From contig BGKB01000016.1 of assembly GCA_003116975.1 (NCBI GenBank), positions 375,127 to 439,126 on the forward strand: DNA of 64,000 nt, given 5' to 3'. Position 1 is the first letter of the stretch; each line of letters opens with the position of its first letter. Of this stretch, positions 48,150-58,469 are shown in pieces. Source of the DNA: Aurantiochytrium sp. KH105 (taxonomy: Eukaryota; Sar; Bigyra; Thraustochytrida; Thraustochytriidae). The position numbers were made by a program, and so were the translations under genes. The notes under the pieces are model-generated. The model was not told the origin of the DNA. It did not search any database and saw only the letters and a program-made list of their open reading frames with translations.

Positions 48150-51100
48150 ATGCGACAACTTGTGCAAGTGGTCGCACGCCTCGAGGCGCCCTGGATCCCC
48201 TGCGATGCCTTGCACCTTCGGCTCCTCGAGCAAGAAAGCCCCGATCAGCACCTCGCTCACGCCTCACAACATCGGCACGCGGGACAGCATGACAACGATA
48301 ACGTCGCAAGCGAACACAACGATTTATTCGCCGTGAAAGAAGAAGAGAGCTTTGGTGGCGGCGGCGGCGGCGGAGGCGTGTACGTGGGAGAGCAACGCAA
48401 TCGCAATTGGAAATATAATTTGGTGTACTTGAGCAATACGGTCTCCGTGAAGCCAGCATACACCCCCCTGCTGCGCACCTTCGAGGTGGTCCTTTCTTTT
48501 GCCCTCGCTTCGGACTCGCGCGCCCTCGTCTTTCAAGTATGCCAAGGTTATGGTCCACAGGGATCCATTGCTCCTGCCGCTAGCGTCCTTGGCATTACGC
48601 ATGTTGACGCAAGAGCGCTTGCAGAATCCGGTCGTGTTGACCTCGAAGTGTGGTGGAGCGCCGAGGCTGTTGCGCGCGTCAATCCACAGCAAAATCTTGC
48701 CGCTGGCGCAAATCCAACCACCATGGGCCGCTTGGTGCTATCTGTTCTCCAAGTGCCTGTATGGCAGCAACTCTGCGGCACTACGCTCGCAAAGTACGCC
48801 GGTCGCCTTCTTCAGCATCCTAGTGCGCGCACGCTCGTCGTTTCAGCGCTCAGCTCTTCAATTCCCGTGCCCTATCGCGAAGAAGAAGAAAATCAGGTCA
48901 TCGCCAGTGAAATTGCTTTCGAAACCATGCTCACCTTTAGCGTCCCCACGCAGCTCTTACGGCTTCGCCTCGCACGACTCGTAGAGTACTGCCAGCGCTG
49001 GGAAAAACTTTATTCGGCGGTGCGCATTGCCAACTGCCACTTTAGCTCTGACCATCTTGCAGCAAAACATGGCTATGAGCGCGTCAAACTCACCATCCTT
49101 GGCGCACGCCATCTTTCGCAAACACAGCACAGTCAGCAAGCGAATGGCGACGGAACCAAGCGAAAGAGTAACGCCTTCTCTGGGGCCTTGCGGGGTATGA
49201 TGCAGACCGCGCAGAAGCGAATGGACGCGAGCGGCATGGGCCAGCCTTTGCAGACCGGTCCTTCCTCGTCCTCGTCTTCTTCCTCCTCGCAAAAATTGTG
49301 CAATCCCTTTGTTCGCGTATCCTACCAGCATCCAGCAGGTCACAGAGTGGTTGTGGGACGTACCACTGCCGAACATCGCACCATGGACCCCGTCTTCAAA
49401 ACTTGTCTGTTGGAGAATGAGTTTGCTTCACTTGAAGGGCCAAACACGCTCTCCTTTTACGTTCCATCGACCCCCGACGTTCTCGTCATGTTCGAGGTCT
49501 TCCACGAGAGGAATTCAACGCTCACACAGCGCACAACAAATGTCCCCATGATGGAGGCATGCTATCCGCTCGGGGCTTTGCTGGCGATGCAAGCCAAGGC
49601 CTCTGCGGCAGGTCTCGCTCACGCTGCCCTCAATTTGTGTCCGCATGGGACGCAGACGCCTGTTCTGGGGACACTTCAGGTTGCCACACAATCTACGCGT
49701 GATAAGTCGGACCCGATGGCCCGTGCACGAGACGCAACCTTTGTTCCAGGGAATCCCTTTTACTTTCAATGGGGTGTTCGCTGGATGGATACCTTTGTCC
49801 AGCACTTGCACGAGGACGTCGTCACTCTAAACCAGCTTCTCAAGGCTTGTCAGGATTCCGAAGAGGCTGTGACCAATGAGCTTCGCGCTGGAACCTTGGT
49901 AACCTCGTGCATGAAACAGTCTGTATGCAAAAAGGACTTTCACGTCGGTGCGATGCCCACAAATCTGCATGCCAACTTTTGGGTTGTCGAGTCTCGAAGC
50001 GCCAAGCAAGTTCCTGTTCACGCCTCTTCATCGTCCTCGCTGTCTTCTGCCGCATCAGCACCGCCGCCTCCACCTCCGCCACCACCTCCACCACCAACGA
50101 TACGTTCCCAATCTGCTGCAGCACCTGCCAGTGCCAATTTAAGTTCCCGTGCGAGCTCAGCTGCTCGTGAAGTACATACGTCAGCCGCTCAAGCCCGTCC
50201 ATCGCCACCACCACCGCCGCCGCCTCGCTCCCCACCTCCGTCTCCGCCAAGACCTGCTGCGGCGAGCCCACGAAGTACTTCAAAACCAGCATCAAGTCCA
50301 CCACAAAGACCTGCAAGACCAGCACCTCCTTCGGCGACGAGGCCGCAAGCATCCACAAACCAAGTGCCCACTCATGCCGGTCAAGCCGATGCAGCATATC
50401 AACACCAAGGACCACGACCTCTAAGCCGAAGTCTTTCGAGCCGGAGACCCCCGCCACCGCAACGACGTGCGCCCTCTCGCGTCGGCACGCAAACACGATC
50501 GCACTCTGTTGTGGAAGCCGAGCCTTCTGTTCTTGCGGCCCGCCAGACACATGCTGATGCATCTGCGACCGATCGCGAAGAGGCAGATCGATGCCAACGG
50601 GTCCCAGGCGTCTTTGGGATCTTTCCTATTACAACGTGTGGAGCGCCAGCGGCGCACTGCTTTGGTTTTGGGAGTTCCAATACACTTTTGCACGAACGGG
50701 CTCGCATGAGGGAGCTCCACAAGGCTTCGCCCCAAGAGTGGACACCCGGATCCCCTGAGGCCCTACCACTTGCCAACGTCACGAACGAGGATGCCAAAGT
50801 GGTTACTGAACAATGGCAGCATTTGGCCAATGCATGGCGCAAGCACTTTTTGCGAGAGAGCGTCGTTCTGAGTCAGGCCCTCTCCTCGCTTGTGACGTGT
50901 TTTGTCGCCGAGCTCGCAGTGCGGCTTAGCGGATCCGACATTGCCGTACACCATGTTTCGCAGTGGGCCGAATCGGGCGCGATTGGTGGGCTTTGGGTGC
51001 GTCAGCTGTACGAGATTGGCTTTCTCGTTGGCTGGGAAAGCCTGGTGTCAGCCCAAGGCAAGGAGCTCGGCATGCTCGAGGATGCCATTGCGGGTCTTGA

Positions 51101-52010
51101 AGCTCTGGAAAAGTCAACGCGCTTTCATATAATTCCATACGAAGATATGCCTTCGTGTGGCTTTGCCAAATCCGCCTCAGAGGCCTTGTTGCTTCGTCAG
51201 GAATGCCAAATCTACGTGCACGTCTCTGACGGTGCTGATGCGAGCAGGTCGCCCCGCGGAGCAGGATCGGGCGATGCCAACGACCGACAGCAGGCCTCGG
51301 AAATTCAGGTCTACATTGCAGTTCCTCGGCAAGAGTACGAGACGCTTGTCGCTCCCGTGACGTCGGAGAAATTGATGCGTGGTATTCGTGTGGTTCCCGT
51401 GCTCTTCACGCAAGGCATCAACGAGACGCAAACGCTCGCGAACTTGACAACCTTTCTTACAGACACGGCTGGTTCTACGCGCCAATTGGACCTGAACCAC
51501 GCAAGTTTACGCCGCGTGGAGCGTTATTTGGAAAGCTATCGAGAATGGCTGCGTCTCTGCGGCTACGGCGTGGGTCGTGGTGGCGAGCCGGAAACCTTGC
51601 GGCTTGCAGCAGAAAGTCTGCAGCGCGCTGTGCACGCGCAGCAGCGGGCTGCCAAGGACGTACAGGTTCTTATTTCCGCTGAGAATGCTGTGCGGGCTCT
51701 GAATGGCGGACGCATCACATTTTGCAAATCAGGCAAGGATCGCACGGCCATGTCCATGACGCTCGAACAAACACGACTTTTGCGTGCAACGCCTCTGCCG
51801 GGGAATCGCAGTCTTGAGCATCTTGATGATCAGGTCATGGCGAATCTTATGCGCGAGTATGGAGGGCGCATCGTGGTGGCTGAAAAGAACGTGGGCCGTC
51901 CCAAGTACTCATTCAATGCAGCGCAGCGACAGCTTTTGCCCAGCATTTACCGTCCGCCAACTACAACGATTCAAGACTTTTATACCTCTGTGCTTGCTCG
52001 CGATTCATGA
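48150..52010 (+). CDS. INPP4: INPP4-type inositol polyphosphate 4-phosphatase with proline-rich insert
   Basis: A 1286-residue intronless protein. The C-terminal phosphatase signature is CKSGKDRT, with nucleophile Cys1192 and Arg1198, followed by AMSMTLEQ. This matches INPP4A/B (CKSAKDRTAMSVTLEQ) almost exactly. Upstream are a poly-Gly patch (near residue 70), a possible first C2-like region (about 80-170), a C2-like domain (about 309-455, including NPFVRVSYQHPAGH and DVLVMFEVFHE), a long Pro/Ser/Ala-rich linker with polyproline runs (about 630-780), and the helical INPP4 catalytic region (about 850-1286). INPP4 enzymes remove the 4-phosphate from PtdIns(3,4)P2. Length exceeds the roughly 920-980 residues usual in animals because of the linker and N-terminus. 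Confidence 0.9.
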   Translation: MRQLVQVVARLEAPWIPCDALHLRLLEQESPDQHLAHASQHRHAGQHDNDNVASEHNDLFAVKEEESFGGGGGGGGVYVGEQRNRNWKYNLVYLSNTVSVKPAYTPLLRTFEVVLSFALASDSRALVFQVCQGYGPQGSIAPAASVLGITHVDARALAESGRVDLEVWWSAEAVARVNPQQNLAAGANPTTMGRLVLSVLQVPVWQQLCGTTLAKYAGRLLQHPSARTLVVSALSSSIPVPYREEEENQVIASEIAFETMLTFSVPTQLLRLRLARLVEYCQRWEKLYSAVRIANCHFSSDHLAAKHGYERVKLTILGARHLSQTQHSQQANGDGTKRKSNAFSGALRGMMQTAQKRMDASGMGQPLQTGPSSSSSSSSSQKLCNPFVRVSYQHPAGHRVVVGRTTAEHRTMDPVFKTCLLENEFASLEGPNTLSFYVPSTPDVLVMFEVFHERNSTLTQRTTNVPMMEACYPLGALLAMQAKASAAGLAHAALNLCPHGTQTPVLGTLQVATQSTRDKSDPMARARDATFVPGNPFYFQWGVRWMDTFVQHLHEDVVTLNQLLKACQDSEEAVTNELRAGTLVTSCMKQSVCKKDFHVGAMPTNLHANFWVVESRSAKQVPVHASSSSSLSSAASAPPPPPPPPPPPPTIRSQSAAAPASANLSSRASSAAREVHTSAAQARPSPPPPPPPRSPPPSPPRPAAASPRSTSKPASSPPQRPARPAPPSATRPQASTNQVPTHAGQADAAYQHQGPRPLSRSLSSRRPPPPQRRAPSRVGTQTRSHSVVEAEPSVLAARQTHADASATDREEADRCQRVPGVFGIFPITTCGAPAAHCFGFGSSNTLLHERARMRELHKASPQEWTPGSPEALPLANVTNEDAKVVTEQWQHLANAWRKHFLRESVVLSQALSSLVTCFVAELAVRLSGSDIAVHHVSQWAESGAIGGLWVRQLYEIGFLVGWESLVSAQGKELGMLEDAIAGLEALEKSTRFHIIPYEDMPSCGFAKSASEALLLRQECQIYVHVSDGADASRSPRGAGSGDANDRQQASEIQVYIAVPRQEYETLVAPVTSEKLMRGIRVVPVLFTQGINETQTLANLTTFLTDTAGSTRQLDLNHASLRRVERYLESYREWLRLCGYGVGRGGEPETLRLAAESLQRAVHAQQRAAKDVQVLISAENAVRALNGGRITFCKSGKDRTAMSMTLEQTRLLRATPLPGNRSLEHLDDQVMANLMREYGGRIVVAEKNVGRPKYSFNAAQRQLLPSIYRPPTTTIQDFYTSVLARDS

Positions 52011-52223
52011 GGTTTCGTAGAGAGTTTGCACTGCTTTATGTGTTCATGAATAATTTTCAGATTTTGGTTCAGCCAGTCCCCTCATCACACTAATAGAGAG
52101 GTACCAAAAAGGAACCTGTCTCGGAACTGTGATGAAGACCAGGAGAACACAAACATAGACAAACACACACAAAAAACATCGTTTGCGACTACAGGAGAGG
52201 GACCGAAGGTCACGACCTTTGGC

Positions 52224-54665
52224 CTACGAAGAAAACTTTGCCGAAGGGAGAATCGGCATCGGGATTTGCAGTCCGTCATGATGCTCGCGAAGGGCTTTGT
52301 TTGCAGCGCGAATATCCCGTTTTGTTTGAGAGAACACAAGAGACCAATCCCGATGCGGGAACCGGATAAAAAAATCGAGAAGGTCATCATGCACAGCAAG
52401 ACCGACGCGATGAAGGCCCTGATGCGAAATGAGACCCTCGTCGTAGGCGAGCAGGGCTGCGCCGACATAAGTATCATAAAACAGAATGTTGTTCTTTGCC
52501 CAAAAGGCCTCGCGCTCCTTGGGCGCCACGGTCGAAAGCAAAGCCTCATCATCGTTGGACTGAACGCGATGGACGAAACACGCCTGCACAACGGGACCGG
52601 TCGCAGCGTTTTGCGCGAGAAGCTCGGCAGCAAGCAAGTCTCCCTGGGCATTATCTCCAAAAAAGACCATGTCGTACTCGGGATAGAGGGTGACAAATTG
52701 CTCGACGCGTTCAACCTTGGTGCGGCCGACGGCTTCCCAATTGTGATTACCGATACGCCGTGCCGCCGACGCGCCAAATCCGGAGCTCCACGATCTTTGG
52801 AGGGGTGGCACATCGGTTCCTGCCGCAATGGCGCCAGCTTCGTCAACGTCGTCGGTAATGACTCCTTCAGGGACCTCCTCCTGAAGAATAGATCGGCGTT
52901 TCGAACGCCGCTTCTGCGACTTTGTGAATACTGCTTTGCCGCGTTGCCAGCCATCCTGCATTGCACCGCTGATACCAGCAAAGGCAGCATCAAAGGCATC
53001 CATAACAAAGTTGCTCATGTGCTCAAAGAGGCGGAGCCAGACGGCGAGTGAGCCCGTGTACAGCGAGCCAGTAAGCATCGTGGGCACAGCGTGCATGCGG
53101 CCTTCACGGACAAGCTGACGAAAGCGACGATATGAGCTATTCTCTGCAACGTCCTTCCAGACGTGAGGACGTGCCGAAACAAAGACGATGTTGCCGTCGT
53201 CCCACTCGATCGCACGCTCGCGCGTCGACTGTTCAACGTCTTCATCGTTCTCGAGCGCGTCGTCATCGAAGGCGCGGGCGCTCCGAGGGGCAGCGCTCAG
53301 GACCAACTCCTGTTGCGCGGGCGCGACGAAAAACTTGGACTGCACCATGCTCTGGAGATTTGCGATAGACTTTCGAGTCTCGAATTCCAGCTCGTAAACT
53401 TTTCCTCCCTTTTGCCATGGGGTGAGCACCGCAACACTGACGGTGTCGAGACCCGTCGAATCAGCCTCGGAGCTCTGCTCGCTGGTGAGCGTCTGCCTGT
53501 GCAAGTGGCTGAGAACCTTTTGCTTTCCATGTCGATCAATCTCCTCGTACAAAGAAAGCACGCCTGGATAGAGGGCATGGCGAGGAAAACGCGTGTCCGA
53601 ACCTGCAGGAAAGCTGCCACCGCTGCAATAGAGCGTGTCATCGACATCGCTGAGAAGCTTGATGGGAGCAAAGCCGTCATTGCCCTTGCGCACGGCGGCA
53701 CCCTCGGCACGCATGTGCTTGAGGAGACGCTTGCGCAACTTCGGATCGGCGATGTCGCTGAACACGAGTTTGTAGAGGTTGTTGAAGTCACCCGTGGAGT
53801 CGAGCATGTTCTTTAGCAGAGTGAGCTCGGTGCCTTGCGCGCCCATAAAAAGGTCGCTGGCCCAGCGCATCTCTTGCGGAATGAATGGGAGACTTTCTGT
53901 CCTCATGAGACCGTGCAGCACGGCGGCGCGCGAGGTTGGCGAGAGCTCGGTGCTTCGCTCGTTCATAATGTACGCCAAGAGATTGTTGAGATCGCTGCCA
54001 TTGGTGCCGTGAGCGAGGAGGCGTGGCACGTTGACGGTTTCCATGATGCGATTGAGCTCGTCGGGCGTTGCTTCCTGGACAACGGTTTTGATGCTGGCCT
54101 GACTTTCCTCAATTTGGCCACGAATCCAGGCGGTGAACATGCGAATTTGGTTGCTAAAAACCAGCCTGTCGAGAACCCTGTCAACATAGACCAACTTGCT
54201 GCGTGCGATCATGTCGCGTTCATCAACAACGGCAGCGTCAAACATGGAGCTGTCGGCGCGTTTGCTGCGGCGCACTTTACGGGCGACCTCGGACCCGCGA
54301 TGCGCATTTCTCCGGTTCAAGTGCTCACGAGCATGTTCGAGTCTGCGCTGGAGCGTGTCGTTGCCGCCGCGGAACTCCTGGTAGGAGGTCAGCTTTGAGT
54401 TGACAAAGCTTCTGACGAGGAATCCAGAGTAAATGGGCACGAGTAGACCAAAGGTAATCCCGAGACTTGCTGGCGACCGATTCACAGTGACGAGAAAGCG
54501 CAAAGGGCTGTCGTCGAACAGGAGGCTCAGCACGGCGCTTGCCTCGAGGACGGCGAGCCAAAAGACGAATTCTACGCTTGGTCGGTGCCATGGGAAGCGC
54601 TCTGTCATGACAAAGAAGATGACTAACACCAGCAGGGCGGCCGACCCGCGGTAGAAGCCTTCCAT
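52224..54665 (-). CDS. Membrane-anchored App1-type phosphatidate phosphatase-like protein
   Basis: An 813-residue protein from the ATG at 54665. Residues 5-110 contain hydrophobic segments (GSAALLVLVIFFVM, FVFWLAVLEASAVLSLL, LGITFGLLVPIYSGFLV), giving an N-terminal membrane anchor. A helical region follows. The App1 (DUF2183) HAD-like catalytic domain starts at about 335 with the DxDxT motif LLSDVDDTLY. It continues with the VFVSARPHVW block and MLTGSL, and ends with the acidic motif MVFFGDNAQGDLLAAELL (near 670). App1 converts phosphatidate to diacylglycerol in yeast actin patches. Between the DxDxT and SARPH motifs lies an insert whose middle (about 415-460) reads like a ubiquitin-like fold. 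Catalytic aspartates are present, so activity is expected. Confidence 0.82.
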   Translation of the reverse strand: MEGFYRGSAALLVLVIFFVMTERFPWHRPSVEFVFWLAVLEASAVLSLLFDDSPLRFLVTVNRSPASLGITFGLLVPIYSGFLVRSFVNSKLTSYQEFRGGNDTLQRRLEHAREHLNRRNAHRGSEVARKVRRSKRADSSMFDAAVVDERDMIARSKLVYVDRVLDRLVFSNQIRMFTAWIRGQIEESQASIKTVVQEATPDELNRIMETVNVPRLLAHGTNGSDLNNLLAYIMNERSTELSPTSRAAVLHGLMRTESLPFIPQEMRWASDLFMGAQGTELTLLKNMLDSTGDFNNLYKLVFSDIADPKLRKRLLKHMRAEGAAVRKGNDGFAPIKLLSDVDDTLYCSGGSFPAGSDTRFPRHALYPGVLSLYEEIDRHGKQKVLSHLHRQTLTSEQSSEADSTGLDTVSVAVLTPWQKGGKVYELEFETRKSIANLQSMVQSKFFVAPAQQELVLSAAPRSARAFDDDALENDEDVEQSTRERAIEWDDGNIVFVSARPHVWKDVAENSSYRRFRQLVREGRMHAVPTMLTGSLYTGSLAVWLRLFEHMSNFVMDAFDAAFAGISGAMQDGWQRGKAVFTKSQKRRSKRRSILQEEVPEGVITDDVDEAGAIAAGTDVPPLQRSWSSGFGASAARRIGNHNWEAVGRTKVERVEQFVTLYPEYDMVFFGDNAQGDLLAAELLAQNAATGPVVQACFVHRVQSNDDEALLSTVAPKEREAFWAKNNILFYDTYVGAALLAYDEGLISHQGLHRVGLAVHDDLLDFFIRFPHRDWSLVFSQTKRDIRAANKALREHHDGLQIPMPILPSAKFSS

Positions 54666-55316
54666 CCTGTCGGCGTCTCGATCGACGTCGTACTTTCCCC
54701 TCTTTGCGCGGGACTTTTGGCTTTTGCTTTCTGGTTTCGTGTCACAAAGCAAGCAAGCAAGGAAGCAAGCAAGCAAGCAAGCAAGCAAGCGAGCGAGCGA
54801 GCGAGCGAGCAGGCAAGCGCCCGTCTCTTGCCGCCTTTTCCTCCTCTTCGATTCACTCGCGTATACGTCCGTACGTACCACCGGCAGTAGCGGGCCACGG
54901 CCGCCGGCCCCGGCAAGACCAGACCTGGCTTTGGTCTTGACTTATGTTGCTCGGCGAATGCAGCAACACGAGTGCACGAGTGACCGACGTCCCTCGCGTC
55001 CTTTGCACGTGCGGTCACTCCGCCCGGAGCGCAGCGCCCTTGCCCCTGGCCCTCCCCACGCGACTCCACTCGAGGCGACTCGGCCTCAGGGTCAGGGTCG
55101 GGCTCAAGCTCGAGCTCGGACCCGGCCGCCGATGGTGTTCTGGCTGCTCTGTGTGCGGCTGCACCTACTATACTTCAATCGAGTCTCGGGGCACGCGCGT
55201 GGAGGGAGGCAGCAGGGAGGGAGACTTCGTCTCGTCTCGTCCCGTGCCACCGCTTGTTTTCTTGTCTGCCAATCTTGTCTCCTTCACTCACTGTCAAGTT
55301 GTTCGCTGGCTTGCTG

Positions 55317-55354
<38 letters not shown>

Positions 55355-56047
55355 GCTCGTGGCGCTCGCCGTGCACCGTGTCATCGCCGCCCCCCGAGGA
55401 CGAAAGAAAGGAAAGAAAGGAAAGCCAAAGCAAGAAAGGCCGCCGCCGCCAAAAAGCGTTGCGCCGAAAAGGGTTGCGCCACGCGCGCGCCGCGGTCCGC
55501 TGCACCCTAACCCAAACCTAACCCTGGCTAGCCTGGCGGGGCCCCTATCCGCCAAGATCGGGTGCCCCGGCCTCAGTGAGCGGCGCGTGTCCCTCTCCCG
55601 ATACGATCGATACCTTACCTAACCCGGCCCAGCCCAGCCCACCCTAAGCCGCCCCGGCCACCCCACCGCGCACGCGCGCGCTCGCACCGCGCCTCCGCGC
55701 CCGGTGCCCGACGCCGCCGCGCCGCGCGCAGCCCTAACGCGTGCGCGGCGAGGCGGGCCGGGCTGAGCGGCGGGAAAGCAGGTCGAAGACGCGCCCGGAT
55801 AGGGAGGGAAGGCCGCTAGAGAGGAAAGAGGAAGGAAGGAAGGAAGGGAGGAAGGAAGGAAGGAAGGAGCGCGTGACGGCCACGAAAGGCGACGAGCAGA
55901 CCGGCAACGAGGAGAGCCCCGTTACGGACGCGCAGCGCGGGGCAGACGCGCGCAGGAGCGAGCGGGGGCGAGCGAGCGAGGCGGGACGCGCGGGCGAGCG
56001 AGCGAGCGAGAGAGCGAGAGAGCGAGAGAGCGAGAGAGCGAGAGAGG
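54666..56047. other. Divergent intergenic region with repeats and telomere-like patch
   Basis: 1.38 kb between the App1-like gene and the PSD gene. It contains AAGC/GAGC arrays (54747-54811), a GCTT array (55307-55354), short CCCTAA/CCTAACCC matches (55504-55526), C-rich CCCAGCC repeats (55624-55665), GGAA tracts (55827-55866) and GCGAGAGA repeats just before the PSD ATG (55998-56045). No gene is seen. Confidence 0.5.
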
Positions 56048-57310
56048 ATGCCGCTCATGAGCGTGTCGGAGGCGGAGACGCTGGGGTCGGCCGTGTCGGC
56101 GCTCACGTCGCAGGCGTCGATCCTGCAGCACGCGGACGCGGAGGCGGCGGGGATGGTGAACAAGGCGGATATCGACCTGCCCAAGGCGGACGGCATGCTG
56201 CTGCTGCTCGTGCTCTTTCTGTTTCTTACGGGCGCTGGGCTCTCGTACTCGCTGGAGGTCGGGTTGAGGGGCGCAAAGATGGCCGCCGGCGTCGCCAACA
56301 GGAAACGTCTGCGCGTCAGGGTGCTCGCTTACGAATGGTGGCTTGCCTTCCTCGTGCACGCTATCCCGTACCGATGGCTCTCGCAGATCTGGGGCCGTCT
56401 CACGCAAATGTCGTTGCCCCCGGGCATCAAACAGATGGTCTACATGGGATGGGCCAAGACCTTTAACTGCAACCTGGACGAGATGGCCCTCCCGCTCGAA
56501 GAGTACGCCTCTCTCCGCGAATTCTTCCTGCGCCCGCTCAAGCCCGGCTTGCGCCCTGTCGACGAGACGCCAAACAGCCTCGTCTGCCCTGTTGACGGCA
56601 AGGTTCTCCATGTCGGCGCCGTCAGTCTCGACCGCGTTGGGGATTTGGTTCTCGAACAAGTCAAGGGTATCCGCTACCACATTGAAAACTTTATCGGCCC
56701 CGTTCCCGCGGGTTTCGACAACAAGCTTTGGGACGATTCCATGGAGCGCGCGCTGGCTGACTTTGACGCCATGTCCATGGCCAGCGATATTAGCACGGTC
56801 GAGGCCATCGCGCACGGCGGCAAGATCCTGCGTACGATTGTTATTTACCTCGGCCCGGGCGACTACCACCACTTTCACTCACCCACAGAGTGGAAGATCC
56901 TGCAGCGGCGTCACTATCCGGGTAACCTCTTGCCGGTCAAACCCTGGGCCGCGCGCCATATTCCGGAGTTGTATTGCACGAACGAGCGTGTTGTGCTCAA
57001 TGGTCAGTGGAAGCACGGCTTTTTGAGTTTCACTGCCGTCGGCGCGCTTAACGTTGGCTCCATCGACATTGCCTGCGAGCCGGAGCTTGCCACGAACCAG
57101 TCTTCGCGCTGGCCATTCCAGTGTCCGCGCAAGACGTGCTCGGAGCGCAACTACGAGCCTGCGCACGAGCACGAGCGAGGTGAGCGCATGGGCGCCTTCA
57201 ACCTTGGCTCCACCGTTGTACTCATCGCCGAGACTCCGGCTAACTTTGACTTTTGCGTCAAGGAGGGCGACGTCGTCCGCATGGGCGAGCTCCTCGCAAA
57301 GTCTCTTTAA
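56048..57310 (+). CDS. PSD: Phosphatidylserine decarboxylase proenzyme
   Basis: A 420-residue intronless protein with a single hydrophobic segment (about 49-65, GMLLLLVLFLFLTGAGL) and the PSD fold. Diagnostic blocks are LREFFLRPLKPGLRPVD, SLVCPVDGKVLHVG, YLGPGDYHHFHSP with the conserved His pair, and the C-terminal self-cleavage site FNLGSTVVLIAE. Cleavage is expected between Gly387 and Ser388, generating the pyruvoyl group on the alpha chain. The LGST motif and single anchor point to a type I, mitochondrial inner-membrane enzyme that makes phosphatidylethanolamine. The N-terminus before the anchor (MPLMSVSEAETLG) is acidic and does not look like a classical presequence, so targeting is uncertain. 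Confidence 0.95.
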   Translation: MPLMSVSEAETLGSAVSALTSQASILQHADAEAAGMVNKADIDLPKADGMLLLLVLFLFLTGAGLSYSLEVGLRGAKMAAGVANRKRLRVRVLAYEWWLAFLVHAIPYRWLSQIWGRLTQMSLPPGIKQMVYMGWAKTFNCNLDEMALPLEEYASLREFFLRPLKPGLRPVDETPNSLVCPVDGKVLHVGAVSLDRVGDLVLEQVKGIRYHIENFIGPVPAGFDNKLWDDSMERALADFDAMSMASDISTVEAIAHGGKILRTIVIYLGPGDYHHFHSPTEWKILQRRHYPGNLLPVKPWAARHIPELYCTNERVVLNGQWKHGFLSFTAVGALNVGSIDIACEPELATNQSSRWPFQCPRKTCSERNYEPAHEHERGERMGAFNLGSTVVLIAETPANFDFCVKEGDVVRMGELLAKSL

Positions 57311-58424
57311 CTAACAAGCTGACGGGTGGTCTTTGGTGCTCTCATGGCTTCCATTGCTCTAACTTCATATTATGTTCAAGTTGTCATTTTTATCTACATT
57401 CGTGTGCACTACTCTACCACTCATCGATGGCTGCCAGCCACCGCCAGCCAGGATCACGTCGTCATCAATGGTGGCTCCTTCTTGGGCTCACGTTTCCGTC
57501 TCATCCTGTCCTGTCCTGTCCTGTCCTGGCCTGATGTGTCTCGCCGCGATCTCTTTTTCCATCCTTTCTGAAGCGCGTAAGGCGTTGCTTTTCAACGTTC
57601 TGTAGTATACTGTGTGGTTCTGCAAAGTTGGCAAAGCCTGGGGTAGAAGGGACGATGATGGGACATTGATGTGAGTTGATCATTGGCATTATCAAGATCA
57701 TCATCGTCATCGTCGTCAAGGCCATACTTCACCCTTTCCCGCAAGGAAACAGGAGGCAAGACCTAATATAATACAGTAGCGGCGCGTGTAGAACAGCGAA
57801 AGCTCCTCTTGGAAGAGAGAGTCTCATTCCATGTCGCTGTCGCTTGCCATGCTTGCTACTTTACTCTACCGTAGTATACCACCACCGCCCGCCCCTCGCG
57901 CTGGCCGCTTCGTTACTAGTGTCTCGGCAAAGGCCGTCCTTGCTCTTTCAGGATGAGGTCGCAGGTTATCGGCTCAGCAGTGGCAGCGCCTGTCGCTTGT
58001 CGTCGTCACAGCGCGACTCGGTCGACCTTGGCCAGGACCATCTTCGCGCAAACCACGGGTGCACCTCCATACCTGCCGGCACGTACCGAGTCGTGCCTTG
58101 CCGTGCCGTACCGCGCCGTAGAGCACGAAAGACTCGCCTGGGCAGCTAGCTGGTGCGCACGCACGCACGCACGCACGCACGCTCCTCAACAGCTCCGCTC
58201 CGCGCAACAGCAGAGTGGAGCTCGAGCACGTGCGCGAGTAGGACTCAGGAAAGTGGCCAAGGTTGAAAGAAGTAGTAGTAGCACTTGTCAAGCAGTCGCA
58301 GAAGGAGGTCGCGGTGGTAACAGCGCAAGTAAGGTAAGGTAAGGTACTACGCGTCGCGACAGACCAAGAACTTTTGCCAGCCCCGCGACGGCGGCGAGGA
58401 GGGAGGGAGGAGGGAGCGGCAGGA

Positions 58425-58456
<32 letters not shown>

Positions 58457-58469
58457 AGCAACAGGCGCG
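57311..58469. other. Intergenic spacer between PSD and ACBP-fusion genes
   Basis: 1.16 kb. It contains a CCTGT pentamer run (57506-57525), an ATC-rich stretch (57680-57720), a CGCA tract (58156-58182), AAGGT pentamers (58330-58345) and a GCG tract (58424-58456) immediately before the ACBP gene ATG. No gene is seen. Confidence 0.5.

Noticed and set aside
52224..54881. Longer App1-like protein starting upstream of 54665 with Leu/Ala/Cys repeats
   Set aside because: The extension begins at a non-ATG codon and translates the AAGC microsatellite; MEGFYRGSAALL at 54665 is a natural start.
55484..55745. Possible chromosome end because of CCCTAA motifs
   Set aside because: Only a few imperfect units are present, and genes continue normally on both sides.
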